From NCBI GenBank assembly GCA_964528705.1, contig CAZGUW010000001.1:1-64000 (forward strand): a stretch of 64,000 bases of DNA. The letters are read 5' to 3'. The position numbers were made by a program, and so were the translations under genes. Origin of the DNA: SLRI01 sp964528705 (lineage in GTDB: Bacteria; Pseudomonadota; Alphaproteobacteria; Geminicoccales; Geminicoccaceae). Under the pieces are notes generated by a model, which searched no databases, was not told the DNA's origin, and saw only the letters and a list, made by a program, of their open reading frames with translations. Below, one piece after another: positions 27,788 to 37,138 of the stretch. The first letter of the stretch is position 1, and every line of letters starts with the position of its first letter.

Positions 27788-28822
27788 CTAGCCGACCGCC
27801 TCCACCGGCCCGCCGGCCGCCTGCCAGGCACGGAAGCCGCCGGGGATGTGCGCCGTGTTCTTCACGCCGTGCTCGGCCGCGATCTCGACCGCCAGGGTGG
27901 ATCGCTCGCCGACCGCGCAGTAGAGCACGAGGCGCCCGTCCCGGCCGAGCCTCTGGAGCGGACCCGACGCGTCGCAGTACGAGGCGAACTGGCCATAAGG
28001 CAGGTGCATCGAGCCCGGGATCACCCCGTCGCGCCGCCGCTCGCTCTCCTCGCGGATGTCGATCAGTTGCCCGTCGACCGCGGGCCAGCCGGCCAGAAGC
28101 TCCTCGACCTCCAGCACCGGCACCCGGTGCTGCGCCTCGAGCCGGAGCCCGACCCGCAGGTTCTCGGGCACGGCGACGTCCATCATCTTCGGATTCGGCA
28201 GGTTCAGGTTGTTCATGATCTCGGCATACTCGTCGGCCGAGCCGACCTGGAGGCGCGGGTTGTGGGCCCGCTCCTCGGCGATGGTGCTGACCGTGTCGCC
28301 CTTGTAGTCGTGCGCCGGGTAGACGAGCGTCTGGTCCGGCAGCCTCAGCAGGCGGTCGAAGAGCGAATGGTACTGGTCATAAGGATCGCCGTTCTGGAAG
28401 TCGGTACGCCCCGTGCCACGGATCAACAGAGTGTCGCCGGTGAAGACCCGGTCGTCCATCAGGAAACTGTAGCTCTCGCTGGTATGACCGGGCGTGTGCA
28501 GCGCCCTGAGCGCAATCCCCTCGATGGTCAGCCGCTCGTTGTCACTCACCCGCATCGAGACCACGTCCGCTGGAGACTGCTCGCCCATCACCGTGACGCA
28601 GCGCGTGGCATCCCGCAGCCGGCCCATGGCGCTCACGTGATCGGCGTGGATATGCGTGTCGATCACCTTGACGAGCTTCAGGTCGAGCTCCTCGAGCAGC
28701 TTGAGATAGCGCCCCGTCTGCTCCAGCACGGGGTCGATGAGCAGCGCCTCGCCGCCCGCCCGGCTCGCCATCAGGTAGGTGTAGGTGCTGGACGTCTTGT
28801 CGAAGAGCTGCCGAAAGAGCAT
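27788..28822 (-). CDS. Persulfide dioxygenase-rhodanese fusion
   Basis: This is a two-domain sulfur enzyme of 344 residues. The N-terminal metallo-beta-lactamase domain (1-230) has iron/zinc ligands in THIHADH (57-62), His113 in HTPGHT and Asp130, plus the ETHE1 signature GTGRTDFQNGD at 137. It oxidises glutathione persulfide to sulfite. The C-terminal rhodanese domain (about 245-344) has the active-site Cys in LYCAVGERS and moves sulfane sulfur to thiols or sulfite. Such fusions detoxify sulfide. The frame reads through to 30790, but the start MLFRQLFDK at 28822 is the family start. Confidence 0.92.
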   Translation of the reverse strand: MLFRQLFDKTSSTYTYLMASRAGGEALLIDPVLEQTGRYLKLLEELDLKLVKVIDTHIHADHVSAMGRLRDATRCVTVMGEQSPADVVSMRVSDNERLTIEGIALRALHTPGHTSESYSFLMDDRVFTGDTLLIRGTGRTDFQNGDPYDQYHSLFDRLLRLPDQTLVYPAHDYKGDTVSTIAEERAHNPRLQVGSADEYAEIMNNLNLPNPKMMDVAVPENLRVGLRLEAQHRVPVLEVEELLAGWPAVDGQLIDIREESERRRDGVIPGSMHLPYGQFASYCDASGPLQRLGRDGRLVLYCAVGERSTLAVEIAAEHGVKNTAHIPGGFRAWQAAGGPVEAVG

Positions 28823-28987
28823 GGCGCGTTTCTCCCTCCTGACGCTGGCCAACGCGGGCATTCTAGCACAGGCACGCGCCGCTTCCGCGCCGCCATGTCG
28901 TGCGCCTGAGCCCTTAAGATGATAAGCGGGATGCCGTCGCAGCATGGCCGGCCGTCGGTGGGGCGGCATGGATGAAATGGATCCCGC

Positions 28988-29710
28988 ATGCCGATCACGA
29001 TCCTCGCCGAGATGCGCCTCATCGAGATCGTCGCACCCGCCGTCTTCCTCGCCTGCTGGATCGGCTATTGGGGATTTGCCGACGAGCTGCGGCTGGGCAA
29101 CCGCTCCTTGATGCGGCGCATGCACGAGTTTCGTCGCGCCTGGCTCATGCAGATGCTGGTGCGCGACAACCGGATCGTCGACGTCCAGGTGGTCCAGGTG
29201 CTGGTGCACAACGTCTCGTTCTTCGCCTCGTCCGCCATCCTCATCGTCGGCGGCTTCGTCGCCGTGCTCGGGGCGAGCGAGCAGGCGCGGGCGATCGTCG
29301 CCGAAATTCCCTTCGCCGAGGATCCGAGCGCCTTGATCTGGGACCTGAAGGTCCTGCTCTTGATCGTGATCTTCGTCTACGCCTTCTTCAAATTCACCTG
29401 GTCGCTCCGGCTCTTCAATTACGTGGCGATCCTCATCGGCGCCGCGCCGGCCGGGCAGTCGCCGGAGAACATCGCCATGGCCGAGCAGATCGCGCTGGTC
29501 GCCGATCGTGCCACCGACCATTTCAACCGGGCGATGCGCGCCTTCTATTTCGGCCTCGCCGCCCTCACCTGGTTCATCCAGTCCTGGCTCTTCATCCTGG
29601 TCTCGGTGCTGGTCGTCGTCATCATCTACCGGCGCGAGCATCGCTCGACCGTGCTCAATGTCCTCGGCCCGGTCGGCGGCGCCATTCCCGGGACGCCGGA
29701 AAACCCTTAG
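28988..29710 (+). CDS. DUF599 family membrane protein
   Basis: This is an inner-membrane protein of 240 residues with four predicted helices and the family motifs RAWLMQMLVRDNRIVD and KFTWSLRLFNYVAILIGAAP. The function is unknown. The ATG at 28988 is the earliest in the frame that precedes the first helix. It is divergent from the persulfide dioxygenase gene across 165 bp and overlaps the convergent oxidoreductase gene by 4 bp. Confidence 0.88.
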   Translation: MPITILAEMRLIEIVAPAVFLACWIGYWGFADELRLGNRSLMRRMHEFRRAWLMQMLVRDNRIVDVQVVQVLVHNVSFFASSAILIVGGFVAVLGASEQARAIVAEIPFAEDPSALIWDLKVLLLIVIFVYAFFKFTWSLRLFNYVAILIGAAPAGQSPENIAMAEQIALVADRATDHFNRAMRAFYFGLAALTWFIQSWLFILVSVLVVVIIYRREHRSTVLNVLGPVGGAIPGTPENP

Positions 29711-30705
29711 CCGGCCGGCTCCAGCGAGCTCAGGATCTCCGCCGCGATCTCGAAGGAGCGCAGCCTGGCGGCGTGCTCGTGGATCTGGCCGGTCAGGATC
29801 AGCTCGTCCGGCCGGTAGCGGGCGACCAGCTCCGAAAGGCGACGGCGAACCGTGTCGGGTGCACCAACCGCCGCGATGCTCAGCGCCTGGTCGGCCGAAG
29901 CCAGGGCGAAGGGGTCGAGGTGCTCTTCCACATGCTCGACCGGCCGCGGCAGCTGGCCCGGCCGGCCGGTGCGCAGGTTGACGAAGGCCTGCAGCATGGA
30001 GCTGCGCAGATAGTGCCCCTCGGCGTCGCTGGCGGCGGCGAAGACGTTGACCGCCAGCATGAAGCGCGGCTGCTGCAGCTGCGCCGAGGGCCGGAAGGTC
30101 TGGCGATAGACGGCGACCGCCTGATCGAGCGCGGCCGGGGCGAAGTGCGAGGCGAAGGCGTAAGGCAGCCCCAGATGCGCCGCGAGTTGCGCCCCGTAGA
30201 GGCTGGAGCCCAGGATCCAAAGAGGCACCTCGGTGCCCGTCCCGGGGTTCGCCTTGACGGTCTGGCCGGGCTGCTCCGGGCCCAGATAGGCCATGAGCTC
30301 CATCACGTCGCGCGGGAAGTCGTCGCCGCCGTCGAGATGGCGGCGGAGAGCGCGGGCGGTCGCCATGTCCGTGCCGGGCGCCCGGCCGAGCCCGAGATCG
30401 ATCCGCCCCGGATAGAGGGTCGCCAGCGTGCCGAACTGCTCGGCGATGACGAGCGGCGCATGGTTCGGCAGCATGATGCCGCCGGAACCGACCCGGATGC
30501 GCGAGGTGCCGGCCGCGATGTGGCCGATCAGCACGGCGGTGGCCGCACTGGCGATGCCCGGCATGTTGTGATGCTCGGCGAGCCAGAAGCGGTGGTAGCC
30601 CCAGCGCTCCGCGTGCTGCGCCAGGTCGAGCGAGTTCCCGAGCGCGTCGCTGGCGGTGCTGCCCTGGGCAATCGGCGCGAGGTCGAGGATCGAGAAGGGG
30701 ATCAT
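29707..30705 (-). CDS. LLM class flavin-dependent oxidoreductase
   Basis: This is a luciferase-like monooxygenase homologue of 332 residues using FMN. It begins MIPFSILDLAPIAQG and has RFWLAEHHNMPGIASAATAVLIGHIA, VGSGGIMLPNHAPL and WILGSSLYGAQLAA, all characteristic of the MsnO8-like/alkanal monooxygenase-like group. The natural substrate is unknown. The start overlaps the glycosyltransferase stop by 4 bp (ATGA), so the two are co-translated. Confidence 0.92.
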   Translation of the reverse strand: MIPFSILDLAPIAQGSTASDALGNSLDLAQHAERWGYHRFWLAEHHNMPGIASAATAVLIGHIAAGTSRIRVGSGGIMLPNHAPLVIAEQFGTLATLYPGRIDLGLGRAPGTDMATARALRRHLDGGDDFPRDVMELMAYLGPEQPGQTVKANPGTGTEVPLWILGSSLYGAQLAAHLGLPYAFASHFAPAALDQAVAVYRQTFRPSAQLQQPRFMLAVNVFAAASDAEGHYLRSSMLQAFVNLRTGRPGQLPRPVEHVEEHLDPFALASADQALSIAAVGAPDTVRRRLSELVARYRPDELILTGQIHEHAARLRSFEIAAEILSSLEPAG

Positions 30706-31847
30706 GCGCCGGGGCTCGCCGAGGCGGGGCGCCAGCCGAGGCGACGGCGGGCCCGCTCGACCAGACGCGGGCGGTCCAGAACGCTGGCATCGACCGTCAC
30801 GCCACGATTGCCGGCCCGGACATTGGCGAAGAACTGGCGCGCACTGGCCTCCCACGAGAAGCTGAGGGCATGCGCCCGGCAGCGCTCGCGCGGGATCTCC
30901 AGAGCACCCAGCGCCGCCCGGCGCAGATCGTGGTCGAGCACGCCCGTGCCGGACGAGCCGACGATGGCGAGCGGCCCGGCCGTCGGGTAGGCGGCGATCG
31001 GCAGGCCCGAGGCGAGCGCTTCCAGCAGCACCATGCCGAAGGTGTCCGTTCGGCTCGGGAAGACGAAGACATCGGCCGAGGCATAGGCCCTGGCGAGGTA
31101 CGCCCCGGTGAGTTTGCCGAAGAAGCGGGCATCGGGATAGGCCGCCTCGAGCTGGCGGCGCGCCGGCCCGTCGCCGATCACGAGCTTGGTGCCCGGCAGG
31201 TCGAGCCGGAGGAAGTCGTCGACGCTCTTCTCGATCGCGAGCCGGCCGACATAGAGGAAGACGGGCCCCTTGCAGGCGATTGCGGTCCGCCAGGCCGGGT
31301 CGAACTCGGCCGTGTCGACGCCCCGGCTCCAGGGGGTCACGTTGGCGAAGCCGTGCCGGACGAGCTCATCGCCGAGCGACTCGGTCGCGACCATGACGCC
31401 ATTGCCGCCATTGTGGAACCAGCGCATCAGCCGCCACGTCCAGCTGGTCGGGATCGGCAGACGGGCGCGCACGTATTCCGGCAGGCGGGTGTGGAAGCAG
31501 GTCGTGAACGGCAGACCGTGACGAGCGCAGAGCCGCCGGGTCAGGATGCCGAGCGGGCCCTCGGTGGCGATGTGAATATGGGTCGGCGCCAGGTCCGCGA
31601 TAAGCCGGGCGAGCCGGCCGGGCCGAACCAGCGCCAGGCGGATCTCGGGATAGCTCGGCAGCGGCACCGAGCGAAAGTCCTGCGGCGTGACGAGCGTCAC
31701 CTCCGCCCCCGAGTCAAGAGCGAACTCCATCATCCGCTCGATCGAACGGACCACGCCGTTGAGCTGCGGGTACCAGGCGTCGGTCACGATCAGCAGACGT
31801 AGGACGTCCTTCTTCACAGGCAGGTTGCCTGCTTGCAGCTTCGTCAA
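30702..31847 (-). CDS. Glycosyltransferase family 4
   Basis: This is a GT-B retaining glycosyltransferase of 381 residues. The N-terminal domain starts RLLIVTDAWYPQLNGVVRSIER, and the donor-binding region is KGPVFLYVGRLAIEKSVDDFL, then FVFPSRTDTFGMVLLEALASGLPIAA with the EX7E pattern. It resembles alpha-mannosyl- or glucosyltransferases acting on membrane glycolipids. Donor and acceptor cannot be named from sequence. It is 102 bp downstream of the YhaN-like gene on the same strand and coupled to the oxidoreductase. Confidence 0.9.
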   Translation of the reverse strand: MTKLQAGNLPVKKDVLRLLIVTDAWYPQLNGVVRSIERMMEFALDSGAEVTLVTPQDFRSVPLPSYPEIRLALVRPGRLARLIADLAPTHIHIATEGPLGILTRRLCARHGLPFTTCFHTRLPEYVRARLPIPTSWTWRLMRWFHNGGNGVMVATESLGDELVRHGFANVTPWSRGVDTAEFDPAWRTAIACKGPVFLYVGRLAIEKSVDDFLRLDLPGTKLVIGDGPARRQLEAAYPDARFFGKLTGAYLARAYASADVFVFPSRTDTFGMVLLEALASGLPIAAYPTAGPLAIVGSSGTGVLDHDLRRAALGALEIPRERCRAHALSFSWEASARQFFANVRAGNRGVTVDASVLDRPRLVERARRRLGWRPASASPGA

Positions 31848-31949
31848 TTCGTCCCCCGTTCGCGCCGGTTAAACGGTCGCTGCGCAATGTCGCCATCCTT
31901 CGCAACGACATAGCCCCTGCCACATGAAATGACCATGCGGCGCAACCGT

Positions 31950-34628
31950 TCAGGCGCGGCAATCCTCGAGGCGGAGATAGCGGGCATCGAGCCCGAGATA
32001 ATCCTCCTTGCGGCAGGTGAGCACGAGGATCTGCTGGCGGACCGCCGCCTGCTGCAGGATGGCCTTCATCCGGGCAAGCCGCACAGCATCCGCATAGACG
32101 AGCGCGTCGTCGAGGATGAGCGGCGGCCCCTCGCCCAGCTTCTCTGCCAGAAGATCGCCGATTGCCAGCCGGACGAGGATGGCGAGCTGCTCGCGGGTGC
32201 CGACGCTGAGGCTGCCGAAAGGCTCGCTCGCGGCACTGCGCTTGAGCGCTTCCAGCCGCAGGTTCTCCGGGGCGATGGCCGCCACCACGTCGCCCATCAG
32301 CTGCCGCATGTAGGGTGCCAGCCGTGCCTCGAGCGGCTCGACCAGCGCGTCCTGCCGGGCGCGGTCGACCTTCTCCAGCGTCTCGGCGAGCAGCCGCCAG
32401 GCCTGCGCCTCGGCGAGGAGCCGGGCATGGCGCCGCTCGGCCAGCTCGAGCCTGCCCTCGACGTCAGCCTTGCGGTCGCCGATGCCACGGCCGCCGGCGC
32501 CCTTCCGCTCGGCCTCGAGCCGCACCACCTCGCGCTCGAGATCGCGCCCCTCCTCCTCGAGCTGGGCGAGCCGGCGCGCGGCCTGCTCGGCCTCGAGACG
32601 TGCGGTTTCCGGGGCGGCGCGGGCCAGCTCGCGCTCGACCCGCAGCACCGCCTCGTGGGCACGGTCGTCGACGGCCCGCGCCGCCGCCAGCGCCTCGGCG
32701 AGGGCGGCGTCGGCAAGCTCGTCCCGCTCGATCGCGAGCTGGTCCTCGAGCTTCGCCAGCTCGAGCCCGGCCCGCGCCTCCGCACCGGCGAGGACATCCG
32801 CCTCCCGCCCCAGCCGGGTCTCCTCCTCGACGGCCCGCCGCCGCTCCTCGGCCAGCGCCGCGTCCTTCTGGCGCGCCTCGACCAGACTTCGCTCGGCGGC
32901 CTCGCGCGCTGCCTCGAGCACCGCTTCGTCGTCCTCGCTGTCAGCCGTCGGGTCGCCGAAGCCTTCGAGCCGCGCCCGGGCCCTGACGCAGGCGGCCTCG
33001 AGCGCTGCCTGGTCCTTGATGCCGCTCGCCCGGAGCAGGGTCAGGAGGCTCTGCCGGGCTGCCGCGGCGGCGCGGGCGTGACGGTCCCGGGCCAGCAGGC
33101 GGCGACGCGCCTCGGCGAGGCTCGCTGCACCCAGCTCGCCGAGCCGCCCGGCGAGCGCCGCCTCGCCATCGGCGAGCGCCTGACGCAGCTCGGCCAGCCG
33201 CTCGCCCCCCGGCGTCACCTCCACCCGGCCGAAGCCGTTGAGGGCGAGGACCGCCGGCGCGGTGAGCTCGATGGGTGTCGCCGGATCGACCGGCACATCA
33301 CCCAGCAGCACCTGCGCATCCGCCCGGTCGGGCCGGAGCACGAGACGCGTCGCCACGGCGCGAAGTGCCGCCTGCGTCTCCTTGAGCCCCGCCGCCATCG
33401 TCTCGAGCTGCTCCAGCCCGGTCTCGTCGATCGCCTCCGCGTCGGCGCGGGCCTGCTGGTCGGCCGCCTCTGCCGCCGCTGCGCGGACGTCCGCCGCCAC
33501 GCGCTCCAGCCCGGCGAGCTCGCCTGCCAGCCGCAACCGCTCGGCCCGCCGGCGTACGTTCTCGCGCTCGCGCTCGGCCGCCGCGAGCGCCTGGCGGCCC
33601 GCTTCCGCCGCCGCGTCGGCCGCCGCCCGCTGCCGCCGGGCCCGGTCCAGCAAGGGCGCGTTCTCGGCGACCGCCCGGGCGAGCTTCGTCTGCTCGGCTG
33701 CCCGCTCGTCGAGAGCGTCGAGCCGCTGCCGGCGCAGGTCCGCCATGTCCTGCAACCGCCGAAGCTCGCTCGCCGCCGCCTGGCGCTCGGCCGTCCGGAC
33801 CCGCTGCTCCTCCTCGAGCGCGTTCACCCCGGCGAGGGCCGAGCGCGTGCCGTCGACCGCCTGGCGGGCGCGTCCCAGGTGATCGGCGGCGAGCCACGCG
33901 CGCCGCTTCTCGAAGGTCGTCGCCAGCCGGTCGAGCAGGGCCTCGACCTCCGCCTCGTCCTTTTCCAGTCCCGCAAGCTCGGCCCGGAGGTCCGCCGCCT
34001 CCCGCTCGAGCGTGGCGAGGTCGCCCCGCGGCTGGTCGCGCTTGCCGGTCCAGTGCTGGTCGCGCCGCCGCCGCACCTCGGTCAGCAGGCGCGGCGCAAG
34101 CTCGCCCCGGCCGAGGACGGCCACCTGGTCGGCGAGCGCCGGCTGGAGGCCGCGCAGCGCCGTCGGGCTCGGCCCCTGCTCCTTCGCGAAGGTGGTGCCC
34201 TGGTCGACCCAGAAGAGCCCGGCGACGCCGGTGTGCGTGTCCCGGGCAGCTCCCCTGCCCGGCCATTCGAACTGCAGGAGTGCTGCGAGCCGCAGCTCGG
34301 CCGCGTCCCCCTCGAGCACACCTTCCGGCGTCTCGAGCCGGACCCCGCCCCGGCGAAAGCGCTTGGCCAGACGGTAGCTGCTGCCGTCCAGCGTGAAGCC
34401 GACCGTGACGGCCGGCGTCTCGCCGCCGGCGAAGGGCTGGATGGTGTCGCGGTCCGCCCCGGTCGTGTTGTGCTTCATGAAGAAGGCGGCCTTCAGCGCG
34501 TCGAGCAGGGTCGACTTGCCTTCCTCGTTGTCGCCCGAGATGACCGTTATACCGACCGGCGCCGGGCGCAGGACATGGCGGCCGCGCAGCTTCTTGAAAT
34601 CCTCGACGACGAGCTCGTCCAGCCGCAT
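31950..34628 (-). CDS. SbcC/YhaN-like AAA ATPase
   Basis: This is an SMC/Rad50-type ATPase of 892 residues. Walker A (SGDNEEGKST) is at 32-40, followed by a very long Ala/Glu/Arg coiled coil (about 180-750), then the signature SLSVGTREQLAILVRLA and Walker B PPLILDDALVYAD. No CxxC zinc hook is visible in the middle of the coil, which separates it from SbcC/Rad50 and brings it close to YhaN. With the neighbouring nuclease it would process DNA ends. The start MRLDELVVEDF at 34628 overlaps the nuclease stop by 1 bp. Confidence 0.88.
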   Translation of the reverse strand: MRLDELVVEDFKKLRGRHVLRPAPVGITVISGDNEEGKSTLLDALKAAFFMKHNTTGADRDTIQPFAGGETPAVTVGFTLDGSSYRLAKRFRRGGVRLETPEGVLEGDAAELRLAALLQFEWPGRGAARDTHTGVAGLFWVDQGTTFAKEQGPSPTALRGLQPALADQVAVLGRGELAPRLLTEVRRRRDQHWTGKRDQPRGDLATLEREAADLRAELAGLEKDEAEVEALLDRLATTFEKRRAWLAADHLGRARQAVDGTRSALAGVNALEEEQRVRTAERQAAASELRRLQDMADLRRQRLDALDERAAEQTKLARAVAENAPLLDRARRQRAAADAAAEAGRQALAAAERERENVRRRAERLRLAGELAGLERVAADVRAAAAEAADQQARADAEAIDETGLEQLETMAAGLKETQAALRAVATRLVLRPDRADAQVLLGDVPVDPATPIELTAPAVLALNGFGRVEVTPGGERLAELRQALADGEAALAGRLGELGAASLAEARRRLLARDRHARAAAAARQSLLTLLRASGIKDQAALEAACVRARARLEGFGDPTADSEDDEAVLEAAREAAERSLVEARQKDAALAEERRRAVEEETRLGREADVLAGAEARAGLELAKLEDQLAIERDELADAALAEALAAARAVDDRAHEAVLRVERELARAAPETARLEAEQAARRLAQLEEEGRDLEREVVRLEAERKGAGGRGIGDRKADVEGRLELAERRHARLLAEAQAWRLLAETLEKVDRARQDALVEPLEARLAPYMRQLMGDVVAAIAPENLRLEALKRSAASEPFGSLSVGTREQLAILVRLAIGDLLAEKLGEGPPLILDDALVYADAVRLARMKAILQQAAVRQQILVLTCRKEDYLGLDARYLRLEDCRA

Positions 34629-35752
34629 CAGCCGGGCTCCAGCCGCTGCCACGCGCCGTGCAACAGGCGGAGCGCCATCGGTGCCGCCGGGTCGTCCGAC
34701 GCGTCGAGCGCGGCGACCACCTCGGCGAGCAGGGGCTCGCTCGCCATGGTGGCGAGGTCGGCCTCGCTCGCCGCGGTCACGAGGCCCGCCTCCGCGACCT
34801 CAAGATGGCGCAGCCGCGCCTCGAGCCGGCCGAGCGCCGCCTCGAGCGCCGCCCGCCCGGCGAGATCGAGCGCCCCTTCGAGAGTCAGGCGAAGGACCGT
34901 CTCGCCGGGTGCCTCGAGGCCCGCCACCAGGGCGTCGAGCTGGTCGGCGATGGTCCGCGCGTCCGGCCCGTGGCCGAGATCCAGCTTGCGCGCCTGCCAG
35001 GCGTGCCGCCCGGTCTCGACGGTCTGGACCGTCACCGGCTGGCCGGGGCCGGCGAGCGTCACCATGAGCGCCTGGCCGCGGCCGCTGCGGGTGAAGTCGT
35101 CGGGCTCGGGCGTGCCTGAGAACCAGGTGCGCGGCCCGACCTGCATGACCGAATGCCAGTCGCCGAGGGCGAGATAGTCGAGCCCGGCCCGCTCGGCACG
35201 GTCCATGGCGACCGGGTTCGGGCTCTCCGACTGGCCGGGCAGCAGCGCCGGAACGGCGCCATGCGCGAGGCCGACCTTCATGGCCCCGGCCGGCAGCTCC
35301 GCCGTGTCGAACCAGGCCGTGGTGTCGCCGCTCACATGCTTCTGCTGGAGCGGCGCCGGCAGGACGACGAGCCTGCCGTCCAGGAGCGTCACCGGCTCCG
35401 GCCGGGTCAGCAGGCGGATATTGTCCGGGCAGTCGCCCGAGGCGGCGAAGCGGTCCCAGAGGCCACCCGGCCGCGCCGGGTCGTGATTGCCGGGAAGCAA
35501 GAGCCAGGGGCCGGGAAAGCCGGCCATCCGGTGCACCATCCTCCGCAGCAGGCCGGGCTCGGCATGCTCGTGGTCGAGCACGTCGCCGGCGACCAGCACC
35601 GCCGCCACGTCGGCCTCGCCGGCGACCCTCGCGATCCGCTCGATGACGGCGAGCCGCGCCTCGCGCAGCAGGGCCGGCAGGTCACCGCCGGCGAAGCGCG
35701 CGAAGGACTTGCCGAGCTGCCAGTCGGCGGTGTGCAGGAGGCGGATCGTCAT
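34628..35752 (-). CDS. DNA repair exonuclease, SbcD/YhaO/Mre11-like
   Basis: This is a calcineurin-like metallophosphoesterase of 374 residues, the nuclease partner of the ATPase downstream. The metal motifs are HTADWQLGK (Asp10), LVAGDVLDHEHAE, LLPGNHDP, and LALGDWHS. Position 12 is Gln where SbcD has His, as is usual in one branch of this family. The C-terminal part is an adaptor that binds the ATPase. The two genes share one base (TGATG), so the subunits are made together. Confidence 0.9.
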   Translation of the reverse strand: MTIRLLHTADWQLGKSFARFAGGDLPALLREARLAVIERIARVAGEADVAAVLVAGDVLDHEHAEPGLLRRMVHRMAGFPGPWLLLPGNHDPARPGGLWDRFAASGDCPDNIRLLTRPEPVTLLDGRLVVLPAPLQQKHVSGDTTAWFDTAELPAGAMKVGLAHGAVPALLPGQSESPNPVAMDRAERAGLDYLALGDWHSVMQVGPRTWFSGTPEPDDFTRSGRGQALMVTLAGPGQPVTVQTVETGRHAWQARKLDLGHGPDARTIADQLDALVAGLEAPGETVLRLTLEGALDLAGRAALEAALGRLEARLRHLEVAEAGLVTAASEADLATMASEPLLAEVVAALDASDDPAAPMALRLLHGAWQRLEPG

Positions 35753-35785
35753 AGGCCGGATCGTGCCACGCCGCCGGCCGCGGGA

Positions 35786-36151
35786 TCAACCGTCGCGCGA
35801 CAGACCCTGCCGGTCGATCTCGGCAAGATAGGCGGCCCAGATCGTCGCCTGCTCCGCGCCCAAACGGTAGAGCCAGCTCCAGCTGTAGATGCCGGTCGAA
35901 TGCCGGTCGTCGAAGACGATGCGCACGGCATAGTTGCCGACCGGCTCGAGCCGCAGGATGCCGACCGCGCGCTTGCCGCCGACCGTCACCTTCTGCGACG
36001 GGGTGTGGCCCTGGACCTCGGCGGACGGGCTCTCGACACGCAGCAGCTCGGCCGGGTAGCTGAAGCTCCGGCCGTCGTCGAAATCGATGGCGAGGCGCCG
36101 CTCCTCGCGGTGGACGCGGATCTCGACCGGCCAGGCCTCCGCCTCAGCCAT
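35786..36151 (-). CDS. DUF971 domain-containing protein
   Basis: This is a small soluble protein of 121 residues with the DUF971 fold found at the N-terminus of gamma-butyrobetaine hydroxylases and as stand-alone proteins near Fe-S genes. Motifs seen are FDDGRSFSYPAELLRVESPSAEVQGH and YAVRIVFDDRHSTGIYSWSWLYRLG. The function is unresolved. It overlaps the Trm112 gene by 8 bp on the same strand and leads into the nuclease pair. Confidence 0.88.
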   Translation of the reverse strand: MAEAEAWPVEIRVHREERRLAIDFDDGRSFSYPAELLRVESPSAEVQGHTPSQKVTVGGKRAVGILRLEPVGNYAVRIVFDDRHSTGIYSWSWLYRLGAEQATIWAAYLAEIDRQGLSRDG

Positions 36152-36404
36152 CGGCGGGATCGGCCTTGTCGGCACGCACGGCGTCAGGGATGCGATCGGC
36201 ATCGTCGAGCTGCCGGGCGTCGTCGACCAGCATGATCGGGATGCCGTCGCGCACCGGATAGGCGAGACCCGCCTGCTCGCTGACCAGCTCGTTCCGCGCC
36301 CGGTCGTAGCGCAGCGGCCCCTTGGTCAGCGGGCAGATGAGAAGGTCGAGGAGCGCCGGGTCGAGGGCGGCGCCGGTGGTCGGGGTCTCGGGCTCGTTGC
36401 TCAT
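36144..36404 (-). CDS. Trm112 family protein
   Basis: This is an 86-residue zinc-ribbon-like protein of the Trm112/YcaR family, which in other organisms activates methyltransferases. The core LLDLLICPLTKGPLRYDRARNELVSEQAGLAYPVRDGIPIMLVDDAR is intact. As in many bacterial members, only one Cys of the zinc set is kept (ICPL). The longer frame upstream of MSNEPETP is not family-like. It lies between the LON-domain gene and DUF971. Confidence 0.92.
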   Translation of the reverse strand: MSNEPETPTTGAALDPALLDLLICPLTKGPLRYDRARNELVSEQAGLAYPVRDGIPIMLVDDARQLDDADRIPDAVRADKADPADG

Positions 36405-36433
36405 CGTCTCGCTCTCCCGAAAAGCCGCAAGGG

Positions 36434-37120
36434 TCAGTGCAGGACCGTGGGCTCGGCGGCGCCCGTGGTCCCCGCCATGCACATCAGCGCGATCAGGAGC
36501 TCCGCCTGGGCGTTCAGGTTCTCGGCCTCGAGCAGGGCCTGCTTCTCGTTCGGCTCGAACGGGCAGATCATCACCAGCGAGGTGACGAGGCCGGCGAGCG
36601 GGGCCCCCTTGATCGTGTCCCAGTCGGCCTCGATATGCTGGCTCTCGAAATATCCCTTGAGCGCCGCCATGAGATCGCCGCGCAGCGTGTCGGGCGGTGG
36701 CTCCGGCTGCAGGTCGTCGTGCCAGCGGTCGAACGCGGCGACGACCTGGCGGTAGGGCGTCGCCACCTCCAGCTCCTCGGCGACGTCGAAGCGGGCGATG
36801 CCGGTCAGCGTGATGAGGAAGCGCCCGTCCTCCGTCTCGCGGAACGAGCTGATCCGCCCGGCGCAGCCCGTGCCGTAGATCGGCGGCTCGACCTCACTCT
36901 CCGCGGGCGCCCTCGCCTCGCTGCCCCTCGCCTCGCCGCTCCCCGCCGGGATTCGGGGCTGGATCATGCCGATCACCTTGTCGGTCTGCATGGCGTCCCG
37001 CACCATCTGCAGGTAACGCGGCTCGAAGATGTTGAGCGGCAGGTTGCCGCCCGGCAGCAGGACCGCCCCGGGCAGGGGGAAAATGGGAAACCGGCCGGGC
37101 AGGCTCTCGAGGCCGGGCAT
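36434..37120 (-). CDS. LON peptidase substrate-binding domain protein
   Basis: This is a stand-alone LON N-terminal domain protein of 228 residues without ATPase or protease parts. The domain opens PGRFPIFPLPGAVLLPGGNLPLNIFEPRYLQMV and continues GCAGRISSFRETEDGRFLITLTGIARF. Such proteins may present substrates to Lon or act independently. An insert of about 25 residues rich in Ala and Glu interrupts the first half. It follows the YbbN gene at 18 bp; this order is commonly conserved in alphaproteobacteria. Confidence 0.92.
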   Translation of the reverse strand: MPGLESLPGRFPIFPLPGAVLLPGGNLPLNIFEPRYLQMVRDAMQTDKVIGMIQPRIPAGSGEARGSEARAPAESEVEPPIYGTGCAGRISSFRETEDGRFLITLTGIARFDVAEELEVATPYRQVVAAFDRWHDDLQPEPPPDTLRGDLMAALKGYFESQHIEADWDTIKGAPLAGLVTSLVMICPFEPNEKQALLEAENLNAQAELLIALMCMAGTTGAAEPTVLH

Positions 37121-37138
37121 GCTGACCTGCCTCCTACC

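Noticed and set aside
28823..30790. A 656-codon N-terminal extension of the persulfide dioxygenase frame
   Set aside because: It runs antisense-free but out of frame through the flavin oxidoreductase gene and is low complexity; the enzyme family starts at MLFRQLFDK.
31929..35177. A 1082-codon open frame antisense to the YhaN/YhaO genes
   Set aside because: Low-complexity composition (Arg, Gly, Leu, Pro) and no recognisable motif; a compositional shadow of the Ala/Glu-rich coiled-coil gene.
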